A stretch of DNA of 48,037 nt from Thermomicrobiales bacterium (GTDB lineage Bacteria; Chloroflexota; Chloroflexia; Thermomicrobiales; CADCWN01), in contig JAUJMV010000032.1 of assembly GCA_030446685.1 (NCBI GenBank), positions 7,735 to 55,771 of the forward strand, written 5' to 3'. The notes beneath the pieces are model-generated. The model saw nothing but the letters and a program-made list of their open reading frames with translations, ran no database searches and was not told where the DNA came from. Below, piece by piece: positions 27,665 through 36,444 of the stretch. The translations under genes and the position numbers were made by a program. How positions within the stretch are numbered: the stretch's first letter is position 1; each line of letters opens with the position of its first letter.

Positions 27665-29499
27665 CCGCGCCGCATGTCCTGATCGTCGACGACGACCGCG
27701 CCCTGCTGCAGGCGCTCCCGGCGGCGCTGCGACTGCGCTTGGACGGCGTGATCGTGGACACCTGCGACTCCGCCCCCGCCGCGCTGGAGCGGGTCGCCGC
27801 GACCGACTACGACGCCATCATCAGCGACATCAAGATGCCGGGCATGGACGGCCTGGCCCTCCTGGCGGCGATCGGCGAGCGGCGCCCGGAGACGCCGGTG
27901 CTGCTGATCAGCGGCCACGGCGAGCACGAGCTGGCGGTGCGGGCGCTGCGCGGCGGCGCCTACGACCTGATCCAGAAGCCGATCGACCGGGACTACTTCG
28001 TCGCCACCCTGCGCCGGGCCGTCCAGACGCGGCAACTGCGCCGCGAGGTCGACCGGCAGCGCGCGGCGCTGGAGCGCCACAACGACGAGCTGGAGCGCGC
28101 GGTGCGCGAGCGCACCCGCGAGCTGCGCGAGACGAACGCGGCCAGGGAGGCGGCGTTCGCCCGCGAGCGCGCGGCCCACGCCGCCGCCGAGGCGGCGCGG
28201 CAGCGGCTGGCGTTCCTCGCCGCGGCGGGGCCGCGGCTCGCCGGCTCGCTCGATTCTCAAGAGACGCTCGCCACCCTGACCGATCTGGCGGCGCCCGCCC
28301 TCGCCGACTGGTGCGCGATCGACATGCTCGAGGAGGAGGGGACGATCCGCCGGGCCGCGGTGGCCCACGCCGATCCGGCGAAGCAGGAGCTGGCCCGGGC
28401 GCTGCGGCGCTTCCCGCCCGGCTGCGCCCCCGATCATCCCGTCGGGCGGGTGCTCGAGGGCGGCGAACCGGCGCTCGCCCCGGCGGTCGCCGACGAGACG
28501 CTGGCGGCGCTCGCCTGCGACGCGGAGCACCTCGCCCTGCTGCGGCAATTGGGCGTGCGGTCGTACATGGCGGTGCCGCTGGCGGCGCGCGGACGGACCC
28601 TCGGGGCGCTGCTGCTGGTCGTTGCGGAATCGGGGCGGCGCTACGACGCCGCCGACCTGGCCCTGGCCGGCGAGCTCGCGCACCGCGCCGCCATCGCGAT
28701 CGACAATGCCCGGCTTTACGAGGAGGCGCGCGAGGCGATTCGCACGCGCGACCAGTTCCTCTCGGTGGCCTCCCACGAGCTGCGCACCCCGGTCACGACC
28801 ATTCGGGGCTACGCCGAACTGCTGCTGCGGGCGCGGGCGCGGGGCCGGTTCGACGAGGACCGGCTGACGCGCTCCCTCGGCGCGATCGGCGAGGCGACCC
28901 AGCGGCTCGACCGGCTGACCCAGGATCTCCTCGACGTCTCGCGCCTGCGCGCGGGGCAACTCCTCCTCCGGCCGCAGCCGATGGACCTCGCCGCGCTGGT
29001 GCGCAGCGTGGCGGGTCGCTACCGGGATCACCTGGGGGCGCACCACCACCTGACGGTGACGGGCGCGGACGACCCGTGTCCGGTCGTCGCCGACGCCGAC
29101 CGCCTCGACCAGGTGCTGGCGAACCTGCTGGAGAACGCCGCCAAGTACTCGCCCGACGGCGGCGCGATCGAGGTCGTGCTGGGGCAGGACGGCGCGGGCG
29201 AGGACGGCGCCCCGCCCGGCGCGGTCTTGACGGTGCGCGACCAAGGGATCGGCCTGCCGGACGGCGCGGCCGAGGCGATCTTCGAGCCGTTCGGCCGCGC
29301 CGCCAACGCGGCGCACCGGCAGTTGCCCGGCCTCGGCCTGGGACTCTACATCTGCCGCAACCTCGTCGAGCGGCACGGCGGCCGCATCTGGGCCGCCAGC
29401 CCCGGCGAAGGCCGCGGCACCACCTTCCACCTCTGGCTCCCCCTCACCGCCCGGGACGAGCCGCTGGCGGCCGAAGCCGGCGCGCGGTCCGACGGCTGA
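27661..29499 (+). CDS. Hybrid REC-GAF-histidine kinase
   Basis: 612 residues. The receiver domain (1-120) has the acidic pocket VDDD, phospho-acceptor Asp56 (IISDIKMPGMDG) and Lys106 (IQKP). A coiled coil (120-190) leads to a GAF domain (about 195-350), then a HisKA/HATPase kinase (H-box SVASHELRTPVTTI, His372; NLLENAAKYSPDGG; VRDQGIGLP; GLGLGLYICRNL). A kinase with an N-terminal receiver is typically phosphorylated by another kinase, here presumably the one encoded upstream, and it then signals onward. ATG 27661 overlaps the previous stop by four bases. No DNA-binding regulator is in the operon, so the final output is elsewhere. Confidence 0.92.
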
Positions 29500-29586
29500 G
29501 GGCCGCGCGCGGCCGACGAGATCGTGCGGTCACCGATCGGTCCGCGGCCCTACGCCCACCTTGACGGCGGAGGTACAATACTCTTG

Positions 29587-29602
29587 TCACGGTATGGCGT
29601 GA
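29587..29602. promoter_or_regulatory. Candidate operator upstream of the XRE-RelE pair
   Basis: TCACGGTATGGCGTGA has perfect 5-bp arms (TCACG/CGTGA) with a 6-base centre, 28 bases before the XRE antitoxin start. The antitoxin is a likely binder. No convincing -35/-10 pair could be fixed nearby. Confidence 0.4.
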
Positions 29603-29630
29603 TAGTGTCTCGTCATCGGGGAACGGGATC

Positions 29631-30041
29631 ATGAATGTGATTACCATTCGGTTGCCGATCTTGCGGGCCGAGCGGCGCCTGTCGCAGCGACAACTCGCCG
29701 AGTTGGCGGGGATGCGCCCGGACACCATCTCCGCGTTGGAGCGCGGCGCCAGCAATGGCATCCAGTTCGACACCCTGGCGAAGCTCTGCGATGCATTGGG
29801 GTGCGAGCCGGGCGACATCTTCGCGTTGGAGCCGGAGTTCCACGCGGTGCCACTCCTCGGTGGTCCCGACGAAGATGCCATCGTTCGCGCGCGGGTGCGC
29901 GAGAGTGTCGCCGAGCGAGTCTATGGGCCGGCGTCGGCGCCGGCCCGAGACGAGATCACCGCGGGCGGCGGGACTACCGACAGCGCCAAGCCTCGGCCGG
30001 TGGAGATCGGCGAGGTCGATACCACCGTTTCGCGCCGCTAG
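29631..30041 (+). CDS. XRE-family antitoxin/transcription regulator
   Basis: 136 residues. The N-terminal 65 residues form a helix-turn-helix of the XRE/Cro type (LRAERRLSQRQLAELAGMRP, then ISALERG and FDTLAKLCDALGCEPGDIF). The C-terminal half is longer than in simple Cro-like proteins and shows no recognised fold; it may contact the toxin. ATG 29631 follows GGGG-rich leader sequence. The stop TAG (30039-30041) is immediately followed by the ATG of the toxin gene with no spacer, so the two are surely co-transcribed. Together they look like a type II toxin-antitoxin pair with antitoxin first. Confidence 0.82.
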   Translation: MNVITIRLPILRAERRLSQRQLAELAGMRPDTISALERGASNGIQFDTLAKLCDALGCEPGDIFALEPEFHAVPLLGGPDEDAIVRARVRESVAERVYGPASAPARDEITAGGGTTDSAKPRPVEIGEVDTTVSRR

Positions 30042-30332
30042 ATGGCGCACCGCTACGAGTTCAGCAGCGCCTGCCGCCGGGATCTGCGCCAGTTGACCAG
30101 GCGCAACCAACCGCTCCTGCTGGCAATCGTCGTCGAGCATATCCCGGCGATCCTCCGTGACCCGCAGGGGGCCGGCGAGAAGCAGCAGGGCGACCTGGGG
30201 CACGTCCGGGCATATGCGCTGCGGATGGACAACGTTGCCTATCGGTTGGTCTATAGCATCGAAGACGACGTAGTGATCTTTGTCGCGGTCGGGCCGCACG
30301 ATGCGGCCTACGCAGCCGCCGCACGCCGCTGA
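30042..30332 (+). CDS. RelE/ParE-superfamily toxin (predicted mRNA interferase)
   Basis: 96 residues. RYEFSSACRRDLRQLTRRNQ and the following long helix, then RAYALRMDNVAYRLVYSIED and VVIFVAVGPHDAAY match the RelE-type fold: helix hairpin plus a twisted sheet, with basic residues and the terminal His-x-x-x-Tyr. RelE toxins cut ribosome-bound mRNA; related ParE toxins poison gyrase, and sequence alone does not settle which. The start codon abuts the antitoxin stop. The gene converges on nuoF-like gene with a perfect hairpin between. Confidence 0.8.
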   Translation: MAHRYEFSSACRRDLRQLTRRNQPLLLAIVVEHIPAILRDPQGAGEKQQGDLGHVRAYALRMDNVAYRLVYSIEDDVVIFVAVGPHDAAYAAAARR

Positions 30333-30382
30333 GCGACCGCGCGACGCAATGATGCGCCAGTCGGGGGCGTGCATGGGCAGAA

Positions 30383-30415
30383 CAGGGCGGCGGATCGAAC
30401 CGATCCGCCGCCCTG
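30383..30415. terminator. Bidirectional hairpin terminator
   Basis: A perfect 15-bp stem (30383-30397 with 30401-30415) with a 3-nt AAC loop lies between the converging RelE and NuoF-like genes. Confidence 0.8.
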
Positions 30416-30460
30416 AATCCGTCCTTGAGTGCGCCGAGCCATTGGGGGGAGGGGGCGCCG

Positions 30461-32428
30461 TCAGTCCGGGCGGCCGACCAGCGCGTCGTCGGTCCGCTGA
30501 TCGGCGGCGCGCGCGGGGTCGGCGTCCGCGATGTCGGCGGCGCGCGAGACCTCCTGGGCGCCGAAGTCCTCGCCCGCTTCCAGCCGGTACGGCGCGGGGT
30601 TGTCGCGCCCGATGCGGTAGGGGTCGTCGAGCGTCTGGGCCACGCCCACCGTCGCGAACTGCAACTCGGCGGCCTGCTCGATGGGACACTGGCCGGCCGG
30701 GCAGGCGTGCTCGCGGATGTGCGCCAGGAACTCGTCGTGGTAGTTCTCCACCAGGCTGAGGATCGGCGCGGGCGCCGCCTGGCCCAGCCCGCAGAGCGAG
30801 ATCTCGATGATCTGCTTGCCGGCGTAGTTGATCAGGTCCAGGTCGCTCTCGGCGCCCGAGCCGAAGCGGATGCGGTCGAGCACCTCGGTCAGCGCCGGGC
30901 AGCCGATCCGGCAGGGGGTGCATTTGCCGCACGACTCGTCGGCATTGAACTTCATCAGGTAGCGCGCCCAGTCGACCGCGCAGGTGTGCTGGTCGAGCAC
31001 GATGAAGCCGGCCGAGCCGAGCATCCCGCCGACGTCGTTCATGTCCTCGAAGTCGACCTTGAAGCCGAGCTGGTCGGCGGGCAGGCAGCCGCCGGAGACG
31101 CCGCCGGTCTGGAAGCCCTTGAACCGCGAGCCCCGGCGCATCCCGCCGTGGACGTCGTCGATCAACTCCTGGATCGAGATGTCCATCACGATCTCCGAGA
31201 CGCCGGTGTACTCGACCGGGCCGGCGATCGTCACCAGTTTGGTGCCGGTCGAATGGTCCGGGCCGATCGCGTGGAACCAGTCGCCGCCGTGGATCACGAT
31301 GTCCGGCGCGTTCGCCAGCGTCTCGACGTTGTTGACGACGGTCGGCTTGCCCCACAGCCCGTACTCGACCGAGCGCGGCGGCTTGGTGCGCGGCTGCGGG
31401 CGGTCCCCCTGCACCGAGTAGATCAGCGCCGAGCCCTCGCCGGAGATGTAGGCCCCGCCGCCGATGCGGACGCGGACCTCGCAGTCGAAGCCGGTGCCGA
31501 GGATATCCTTGCCCAGCAGCCCCGCCCGTTCCGCCTCCTTGATCGCGCGCTTGAAGCGCTTGATGCCGATCGGGAACTCGCCGCCGATGAAGGCGTAGCC
31601 GATGTTCGCGCCGACCGCGTAGCAGCCGATCATGATCCCTTCGAGGACGACGTGCGGGTCGCTCTCGAAGGTGCGGCGGTCCTTGAAGACGTTCGGCTCG
31701 CCCTCGTGGCCGTTGCAGATGACGTACTTCTGGTTGCCGCGCGACCGGCGCCCGGACTCCCACTTGATCCCCATCTGGAAGCCCGCCCCGCCCCGCCCGC
31801 GGACGTTGCTCTTCTTGACCTCCTCGACGACCTCGTCGGGGGTCATCGCGGTGAGCGCCTTGACGAAGCCCTCGTAGCCGCCGTTGGCGATGTAGTCCTC
31901 GATGCTGTCGGGGTCGATCCGCCCCCAGCGGCGCATCAGCCAGCGCGTCTGCCGCCGCATGAAGGGGTGATCCCGCAGGTGGGGGATGCCCTGGTACGGC
32001 TCGCCCGCCGCCTCGCCCCCCGGCGGCGGCGAGGTGGTCGCCGGCAGCCCCTCCACCAGGCCGTCGGGGCCGACCCAGCCGAGCGCCTTCTCGGCCCAGA
32101 CGCCGCCGTTGGTGATCGCGCGGTCCACCAACTCGACCACGTCGTCCGGGGTGACCTGACCGTAGACGACCGTCGGCCCGCCGGGGTGCTTGACCTGCAC
32201 GATCGGCTCGGCGAACTCGAAGCCGAGGCTGCCGGTCTGCCGCAGCACGATCGGGATGCGCCGCCGCTCGGTCGCGAAGCGCAGGCCCTGGTAGACATCC
32301 TCCGCCCCGGCGGGGATGCTGCCGCCGTGCAGAGCGACGGTCACGACGGTCCGGTCGCTGTTCTGGAGCGCGTCCCACGCCTGGACGCTCTGCTCCCGGA
32401 AACGGTCGAAGCTGCTGCGGTCGGCCAT
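30461..32428 (-). CDS. NuoF-like NADH-oxidising flavoprotein subunit with degenerate N-terminal ferredoxin-like domain
   Basis: 655 residues. An N-terminal thioredoxin-fold domain (about 20-125) corresponds to the 2Fe-2S domain of HydB/HoxF/FdsB-type subunits, but its cysteines are replaced (LHGGSIPAGAEDVY, RQTGSLGFEFAEP). The NuoF core (about 190-590) is intact: NADH/FMN glycine-rich GRGGAGFQMGIKWE, NGHEGEPNVFKDR, and the 4Fe-4S site ESCGKCTPCR plus SLCGLGQ. A CPAGQCPI motif follows, without the extra ferredoxin domain of HydB. It would pass electrons between NADH and a partner such as formate dehydrogenase or hydrogenase; no catalytic subunit is in view. ATG 32428 follows AGGAGCG. It forms an operon with the NuoE-like gene upstream. 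Confidence 0.88.
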   Translation of the reverse strand: MADRSSFDRFREQSVQAWDALQNSDRTVVTVALHGGSIPAGAEDVYQGLRFATERRRIPIVLRQTGSLGFEFAEPIVQVKHPGGPTVVYGQVTPDDVVELVDRAITNGGVWAEKALGWVGPDGLVEGLPATTSPPPGGEAAGEPYQGIPHLRDHPFMRRQTRWLMRRWGRIDPDSIEDYIANGGYEGFVKALTAMTPDEVVEEVKKSNVRGRGGAGFQMGIKWESGRRSRGNQKYVICNGHEGEPNVFKDRRTFESDPHVVLEGIMIGCYAVGANIGYAFIGGEFPIGIKRFKRAIKEAERAGLLGKDILGTGFDCEVRVRIGGGAYISGEGSALIYSVQGDRPQPRTKPPRSVEYGLWGKPTVVNNVETLANAPDIVIHGGDWFHAIGPDHSTGTKLVTIAGPVEYTGVSEIVMDISIQELIDDVHGGMRRGSRFKGFQTGGVSGGCLPADQLGFKVDFEDMNDVGGMLGSAGFIVLDQHTCAVDWARYLMKFNADESCGKCTPCRIGCPALTEVLDRIRFGSGAESDLDLINYAGKQIIEISLCGLGQAAPAPILSLVENYHDEFLAHIREHACPAGQCPIEQAAELQFATVGVAQTLDDPYRIGRDNPAPYRLEAGEDFGAQEVSRAADIADADPARAADQRTDDALVGRPD

Positions 32429-32489
32429 CGGTTCGCTCCTTCGTCGCGGGTTGCCGGTCAGGGAATCGGGTAGTCGGGTGTGAACCGGG

Positions 32490-33131
32490 TCAGCGGATGG
32501 CGGAGCCCTTGTTGGCGCGAGGAACCTCCGCCCAACTCTCCGCCTGCCTGCCTGCCCGACCACCCGCCTCGCGCCCCTGCAATTGGTCGAGGATCCGGTC
32601 GACCTTCTCCGGGTTGAGGAAGCCGACGTGCCGGCCGTTGACGCTCGCCATCGGGCCGATCTGGCAGGCGCCCATGCAGCCCGACCAGAGTTCGACCGTC
32701 ACCCGGCCGTCGGGGCTCGTCTGCCCCTTGTGCGTGATCCCCAGGCGGTCGAAGATGCGGTCGACCAGCTCGCCCGAGCCGAGCGTGTGGCAGGCCGCGC
32801 CGTCGCAGGCGATGTAGACGTTGCCGGCGCGCGGCGTGGTGCGCAGGTCGGCGTAGAAGGTGACCAGGGAGTAGACCCGCTGCAGCTCGACGCCGAGGTG
32901 GTCGGCGACGACCGCGGCGGCGTCCTCCGAGACGTAGCCCCAGTGCTCCTGGATGTCCATCAGCGCCAGCAGCGCCAGTTCGTTCGCCTCGCGCCAGTCG
33001 CGCGCGTTGTATTCCTCCTCCATCAGCCCCTTGACCCAGCCGGGATCGATCGGGTCGGGCGGCGCGCTGGGGGGAATCGTCGGCAGGTCCGGGGCCACGT
33101 TCGGCGTCCGGTCGGGGGGCCACTGCGCCAC
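32490..33131 (-). CDS. NuoE-like 2Fe-2S thioredoxin-fold subunit
   Basis: 213 residues. The helical N-terminal bundle and thioredoxin-like 2Fe-2S domain of complex I 24-kDa type subunits are clear: VYSLVTFYADLRTTPRAGN, then cysteines CDGAAC and CMGACQIGP (C-x4-C...C-x3-C), all four present. GTG 33131 is chosen because GAGGAG precedes it. N- and C-terminal extensions of about 25 residues are low-complexity. It is 61 bp upstream of the NuoF-like gene, the usual E-F order, and both are read from one promoter. No other complex I genes are nearby, so this pair probably serves a soluble NAD-linked enzyme. Confidence 0.88.
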   Translation of the reverse strand: MAQWPPDRTPNVAPDLPTIPPSAPPDPIDPGWVKGLMEEEYNARDWREANELALLALMDIQEHWGYVSEDAAAVVADHLGVELQRVYSLVTFYADLRTTPRAGNVYIACDGAACHTLGSGELVDRIFDRLGITHKGQTSPDGRVTVELWSGCMGACQIGPMASVNGRHVGFLNPEKVDRILDQLQGREAGGRAGRQAESWAEVPRANKGSAIR

Positions 33132-33240
33132 GGGTACGCTCCTCACGCTGCACGCTGCGCCGGCGGCTGGCGGCGATGGGGGGCTCGCGCCACCTCCGCC
33201 ACACGGGGCGCGCCGGCCGCCGGAACGCCGACCAGTCATC

Positions 33241-33256
33241 TGTGATAGGCTTCACA
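33241..33256. promoter_or_regulatory. Crp/Fnr-type binding site
   Basis: TGTGATAGGCTTCACA matches the Crp half-sites TGTGA-N6-TCACA exactly, and the symmetry extends outward (TCTGTGA/TCACAGA, 33239-33258). On the minus strand it lies just downstream of the -10 box at 33269-33274, around +5 to +25, where a bound regulator would block transcription of the NuoE/NuoF-like operon. Confidence 0.65.
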
Positions 33257-33268
33257 GACCTACGGTCG

Positions 33269-33297
33269 AGTATAGCAACCGCCCCATGCCCGTGCAA
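33269..33297 (-). promoter_or_regulatory. Promoter of the NuoE/NuoF-like operon
   Basis: On the minus strand TTGCAC (33292-33297), 17-base spacer, TATACT (33269-33274). This is a strong sigma-70-type match about 140 bases before the NuoE-like start and about 65 bases from the nearest IS end. Confidence 0.75.
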
Positions 33298-33361
33298 CGC
33301 ACCCTGTTTGCCCACACCGCCGTGCCGCCCATTCGAGCTGCTCCCCCTTCCCAGCCTTGGG

Positions 33362-34696
33362 TTCAGGGGCGGACAGTTGAGAAGTGGGCGAAGAAGCCTG
33401 GGCGTGTCGCCACTGGTCGGTCCAGCTCTCCGCCAGGAGGGTGGGCAAGTGCCATCGCAGCGCCACGGTGCGCGGGCGGTAGAGCCACTGCCGCGCCTGG
33501 CGCAGCCCCAAGGTGAACAGGCTGGCGCGCGCGTGCTCCGGCCGGCGGCGGGGCCGCGCCGCCGCGCCGCCGCGCCCCCAGCCGGGCTTCGGCCGCCTGC
33601 GCCCCCAAGCAGAGCGCCACCAGGCTGGCCCAGGCCAGCGCCAGCAGCAGCCGCGCGTGGCGGGCGACGCCCCGCACCTGGCGCTCCTCCCACTGCCAGC
33701 CCTTCCTCTTGTCGCTGCGGAAGCCCGGCTCGATCCAGAAGCGGCGCTGGTACACGCGCAGCACCCGCCAGCGCGCGGGCAGGTCGGTCAGCACCACCAG
33801 CGGCTCCTGCTGCCCCCGGCCCCACACGCCGACGATGCTCGCCGCCCGCCAGCCGGCCTCCTTGAAGACCGCGCCCGTGCCTTCCAGCGCCGCCCCGCGC
33901 CGGCAGCCCGCGCCGCGCCAGGTCGCGCAAGGGGTGCTCCCGCCCCGCGCGGTCGCGGAAGCGCACCGCCCCGTTGGCCTTGCAGCGCACCACCCAGTGC
34001 CAGCCGTGGGCCGCGACCCGGTCCACGAAGGCCGGGATGTCGTAGGCCCGATCCGCGACGACGATGACCGCCACGCCCGGCGGCAGCAGGCCGGCGACCT
34101 GGGCCAGCACGGCGTCGACCTGCGCCCAGTACCGCCCGGCCGCCAGCGGCCAGTTCTGCTCCCACACCGCCCAGGCCAGCGGCAGGCTGCCGCCGCGGTA
34201 GGGCAGGCTGCCGCGGAACAGGTGGACCTCGTCGCCCTTGCTGCTCTCGCCGATCGCCAGCACGACCCGCCGCCCGCCCTGCAGGACCGCGTCCCAATCG
34301 ATGACCGCGCCGAGGACGGGGGCGTAGCGGGTCGCCGGCGCCAGCCGCTCGTCGTTGAGGGTGCGGCGCCGGCGCCGGGCGATGCTCTCGGCCTCGGTGG
34401 CGCGCGTCAGCCCCAGCGCCGCGAGCTCCGCGGCCACCTGGCTGATGACGCCGCTGCGCGCGGCGATGATGCCGGTGACCAGCAGCGCCAGCCGCCGCAC
34501 GGCCGTCACCCGCAGCCGCGCCGCGCCTGACGCGCTTGATCTGGCCCTCCACTTCCTGGTACAACGGGACGGGGGACGGCATGGCACTCCTCCTGGCGAT
34601 CCTGCGTGTCCGCACACCACCAGTATCGCCAGACCGGCCGGGCCATGCCACCCCCCCCCACTTGCCCGCCAGCCGCCAAAACTGTCCGCCCCTGCG
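33362..34696 (-). mobile_element. IS4-like insertion sequence
   Basis: About 1.33 kb bounded by 15-bp identical terminal inverted repeats CAGGGGCGGACAGTT (33364-33378) and its complement (34680-34694). CTTGGG occurs just outside on both sides (33356-33361 and 34697-34702), a candidate 6-bp target duplication; the flanks also resemble each other as inverted sequence, so the exact ends are uncertain. It carries one DDE transposase gene and lies between the NuoE-like operon promoter and a glycosyltransferase gene. Confidence 0.75.
33363..34582 (-). pseudogene. IS4-family DDE transposase (frameshifted as given)
   Basis: ATG 34582 follows AGGAGGAG. Soon after the start the frame shifts to LRVTAVRRLALLVTGIIAAR, then runs through VLGAVIDWDAVLQGGRRVVL, VAVIVVADRAYDIPAFVDRV (containing a catalytic Asp region) and GWHWVVRCKAN. 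After another shift near 33880 it continues with YQRRFWIEPGFRSDKRKGWQ, the Y-R-E-K signature of IS4-type enzymes with the catalytic Glu. The reconstructed length of about 400 residues is typical. The last segment changes frame again near 33520. The 3' end is uncertain. The slips make it non-functional as written, though they may be consensus errors as in other clusters of this window. Confidence 0.75.
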
Positions 34697-34871
34697 CTTG
34701 GGAGAAGGGGCCGGGGAGTGAGGGCGCGCCCGGCGTTCCGCGAGGGGCCGGGGGCGAGGGCCGTACCCCGCGCCATCGCTTGGCCCGCCGCGCGCGATCT
34801 GGTACGATGCGCCTGCCCGACACGCCCGCGCCCGGCCCTACGCTGGCCCTTCGTTGGAGGTGTGCGCCCCC

Positions 34872-36236
34872 ATGCCGTCGCGCCCCTGGAGTCCCGCGCC
34901 CGACGCCGTCATCGTCGGCGCCCTGCTCTTCGCGCGGGCGACCGATCTCCTCCTCTCGGCCAGCGAGCCGGAGCGGAACGCGCCGGCCCGCGCCCTGATC
35001 GCCGTGGCTTTCCTCCTCTACCTCGCCTACCTGCTCCTCGACCTGGCCGGCGCGCACCCCGGCCGCGCGCCGCTGCTCGGGTGGCGCTGGGCGCGGGTCG
35101 GAGACGCCGGCAAGCTCGGGGTGCTGCTCGGCCTGATCGGGCTGACCGTCCTGCTGCCGCTGGCGGTCCTGGTCGCCCGGCGGGCGCGCGACGGCCGGCA
35201 CGCGCACGCCCACGACGGGCTCGTCCAGGTGGAGGAGGCGGCCCGCCTCCTCCTGCGGGGCGCGAACCCCTACGCCGCCAGCTACCGCGACACCCCGATG
35301 GCCCTGGTGGCCGGGGACACGCCGGCGCTGGAGCACCTGGCCTACCTCCCCGCGCTCCCGCTCTCGGCCGTGCCGGGGATCGCGCTCGTCGAGCCGCTGC
35401 TCGGCTGGTACGACCACCGCCTGGCCTACGCGCTGGCGTTCGTGGTGAGCCTGGCCCTGCTGGCGCGGCTGGCGGGTCCGGGCTGGCCCCGCCTGGCGCT
35501 CCTGGCGCTGGCCGGCCTCAACCCGTTCATGGCCGGCCACCTGGCCTTCGGCTTGAACGATGCCGCGGTGCTCGCCCTGGTCCTGGTCGCCGTGGCCGCC
35601 CTGGCGGCGGATCGCCCGATCATCGGGGGGGTGGCGGTGGGGGTGGCCGGCGCGATGAAGGCCACCGCCTGGCCCCTGGCGCCGTTCTACGCGCTCTACC
35701 TCCTCGGGCGGGCGCGGCGCGAGGCGGGCGTCGAGGGGGGGCGCGGGGTGCTGGCCCGCTGGGCCCGCGCGCTGGCCCCGGCGGCGCTCACCTGGCTGGC
35801 GATCGTCCTGCCGTTCGCGCTCCGGGATCCGGGGGCGTTCGTCGCCGACGTGGTCGGCTACGTCGGCGGCGGGTCGGACCCGCCGGTGCCGGCCGGTGGC
35901 GTCGGCTTCTCCGCGATCGTCCTGGCCGCGCTCGGCCCCGCCGCCAACGACTTCCCCTACGGCGTCGCGCAACTCCTCGTCCTGGTCCCGGTCCTGCTCT
36001 ACACCCTCCGGCGTCAGGGGGCCGGCAACACGCTGCGCGCCATGCTCACCGGCTACGCGATCACCTTCCTGGCGGTCAGCTTCTTCGCCTACTGGTTCTA
36101 CGAGAACTACCTGGGCTACGCGCTGGTGCTGCTGGCGCTGGCCGCCTTCTGGGACCCCGCGCGCGAGCCGGAGACGGCCCCCGCCGAGCCGCGCCAGCCC
36201 GCCCCGGAATACGCGACCGCAACCAGGGCGTTCTGA
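34872..36236 (+). CDS. Multi-pass membrane glycosyltransferase (GT-C fold, GT87/DUF2029-like)
   Basis: 454 residues with about 10-12 hydrophobic helices. The first extracytoplasmic loop has HAHDGLVQVEEAARLLLRGA followed by NPYAASYRDTPM, the acidic motif and GxNPYA pattern of polyprenyl-phosphate-sugar-dependent mannosyl/arabinosyl transferases. Further features include AGLNPFMAGHLAFGLND and GVAGAMKATAWPLAPFY, common in this superfamily. It would add a sugar to a lipid or wall glycan on the outer face. ATG 34872 has GGAGG eleven bases before; a TTG at 34854 is an alternative. The gene stands between the IS element and a PIG-L deacetylase gene. Confidence 0.65.
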   Translation: MPSRPWSPAPDAVIVGALLFARATDLLLSASEPERNAPARALIAVAFLLYLAYLLLDLAGAHPGRAPLLGWRWARVGDAGKLGVLLGLIGLTVLLPLAVLVARRARDGRHAHAHDGLVQVEEAARLLLRGANPYAASYRDTPMALVAGDTPALEHLAYLPALPLSAVPGIALVEPLLGWYDHRLAYALAFVVSLALLARLAGPGWPRLALLALAGLNPFMAGHLAFGLNDAAVLALVLVAVAALAADRPIIGGVAVGVAGAMKATAWPLAPFYALYLLGRARREAGVEGGRGVLARWARALAPAALTWLAIVLPFALRDPGAFVADVVGYVGGGSDPPVPAGGVGFSAIVLAALGPAANDFPYGVAQLLVLVPVLLYTLRRQGAGNTLRAMLTGYAITFLAVSFFAYWFYENYLGYALVLLALAAFWDPAREPETAPAEPRQPAPEYATATRAF

Positions 36237-36315
36237 GGATCAGCGGCGCCGCCACGGATGCGACGCAGGCGGCAGGGGAACGCCCCCGGCGGGCGACGGC
36301 TTGAGCACGATCAGC

Positions 36316-36391
36316 ACCGCGGAGGACACGGAGAGCGCGGAGGTCTCGCTTTGCCCCCTCCGTTCTCGGTCTCCTCCATGCTCTCCGTGGT
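36316..36391. repeat. Intergenic inverted repeat of CGGAGGACACGGAGAG type
   Basis: The left arm 36316-36343 (ACCGCGGAGGACACGGAG and following) and right arm 36357-36391 are reverse complements with a few mismatches. ACCACGGAGGACACGGAG-like sequences are familiar as dispersed intergenic repeats in many bacterial genomes. Confidence 0.65.
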
Positions 36392-36444
36392 CAATACCGT
36401 CCCCCCGACGTTGAAGCAGGCAGCATTGTTGAGGAGCGACGACG

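Noticed and set aside
29561..29579. TTGACG and TACAAT as a promoter for the XRE-RelE pair
   Set aside because: The spacer is only 7 bases, too short for a -35/-10 pair.
30461..33131. Whether the NuoE/NuoF-like pair is part of complex I
   Set aside because: No other nuo genes are present and the NuoF-like protein carries the extra N-terminal domain typical of soluble NAD-linked enzymes.
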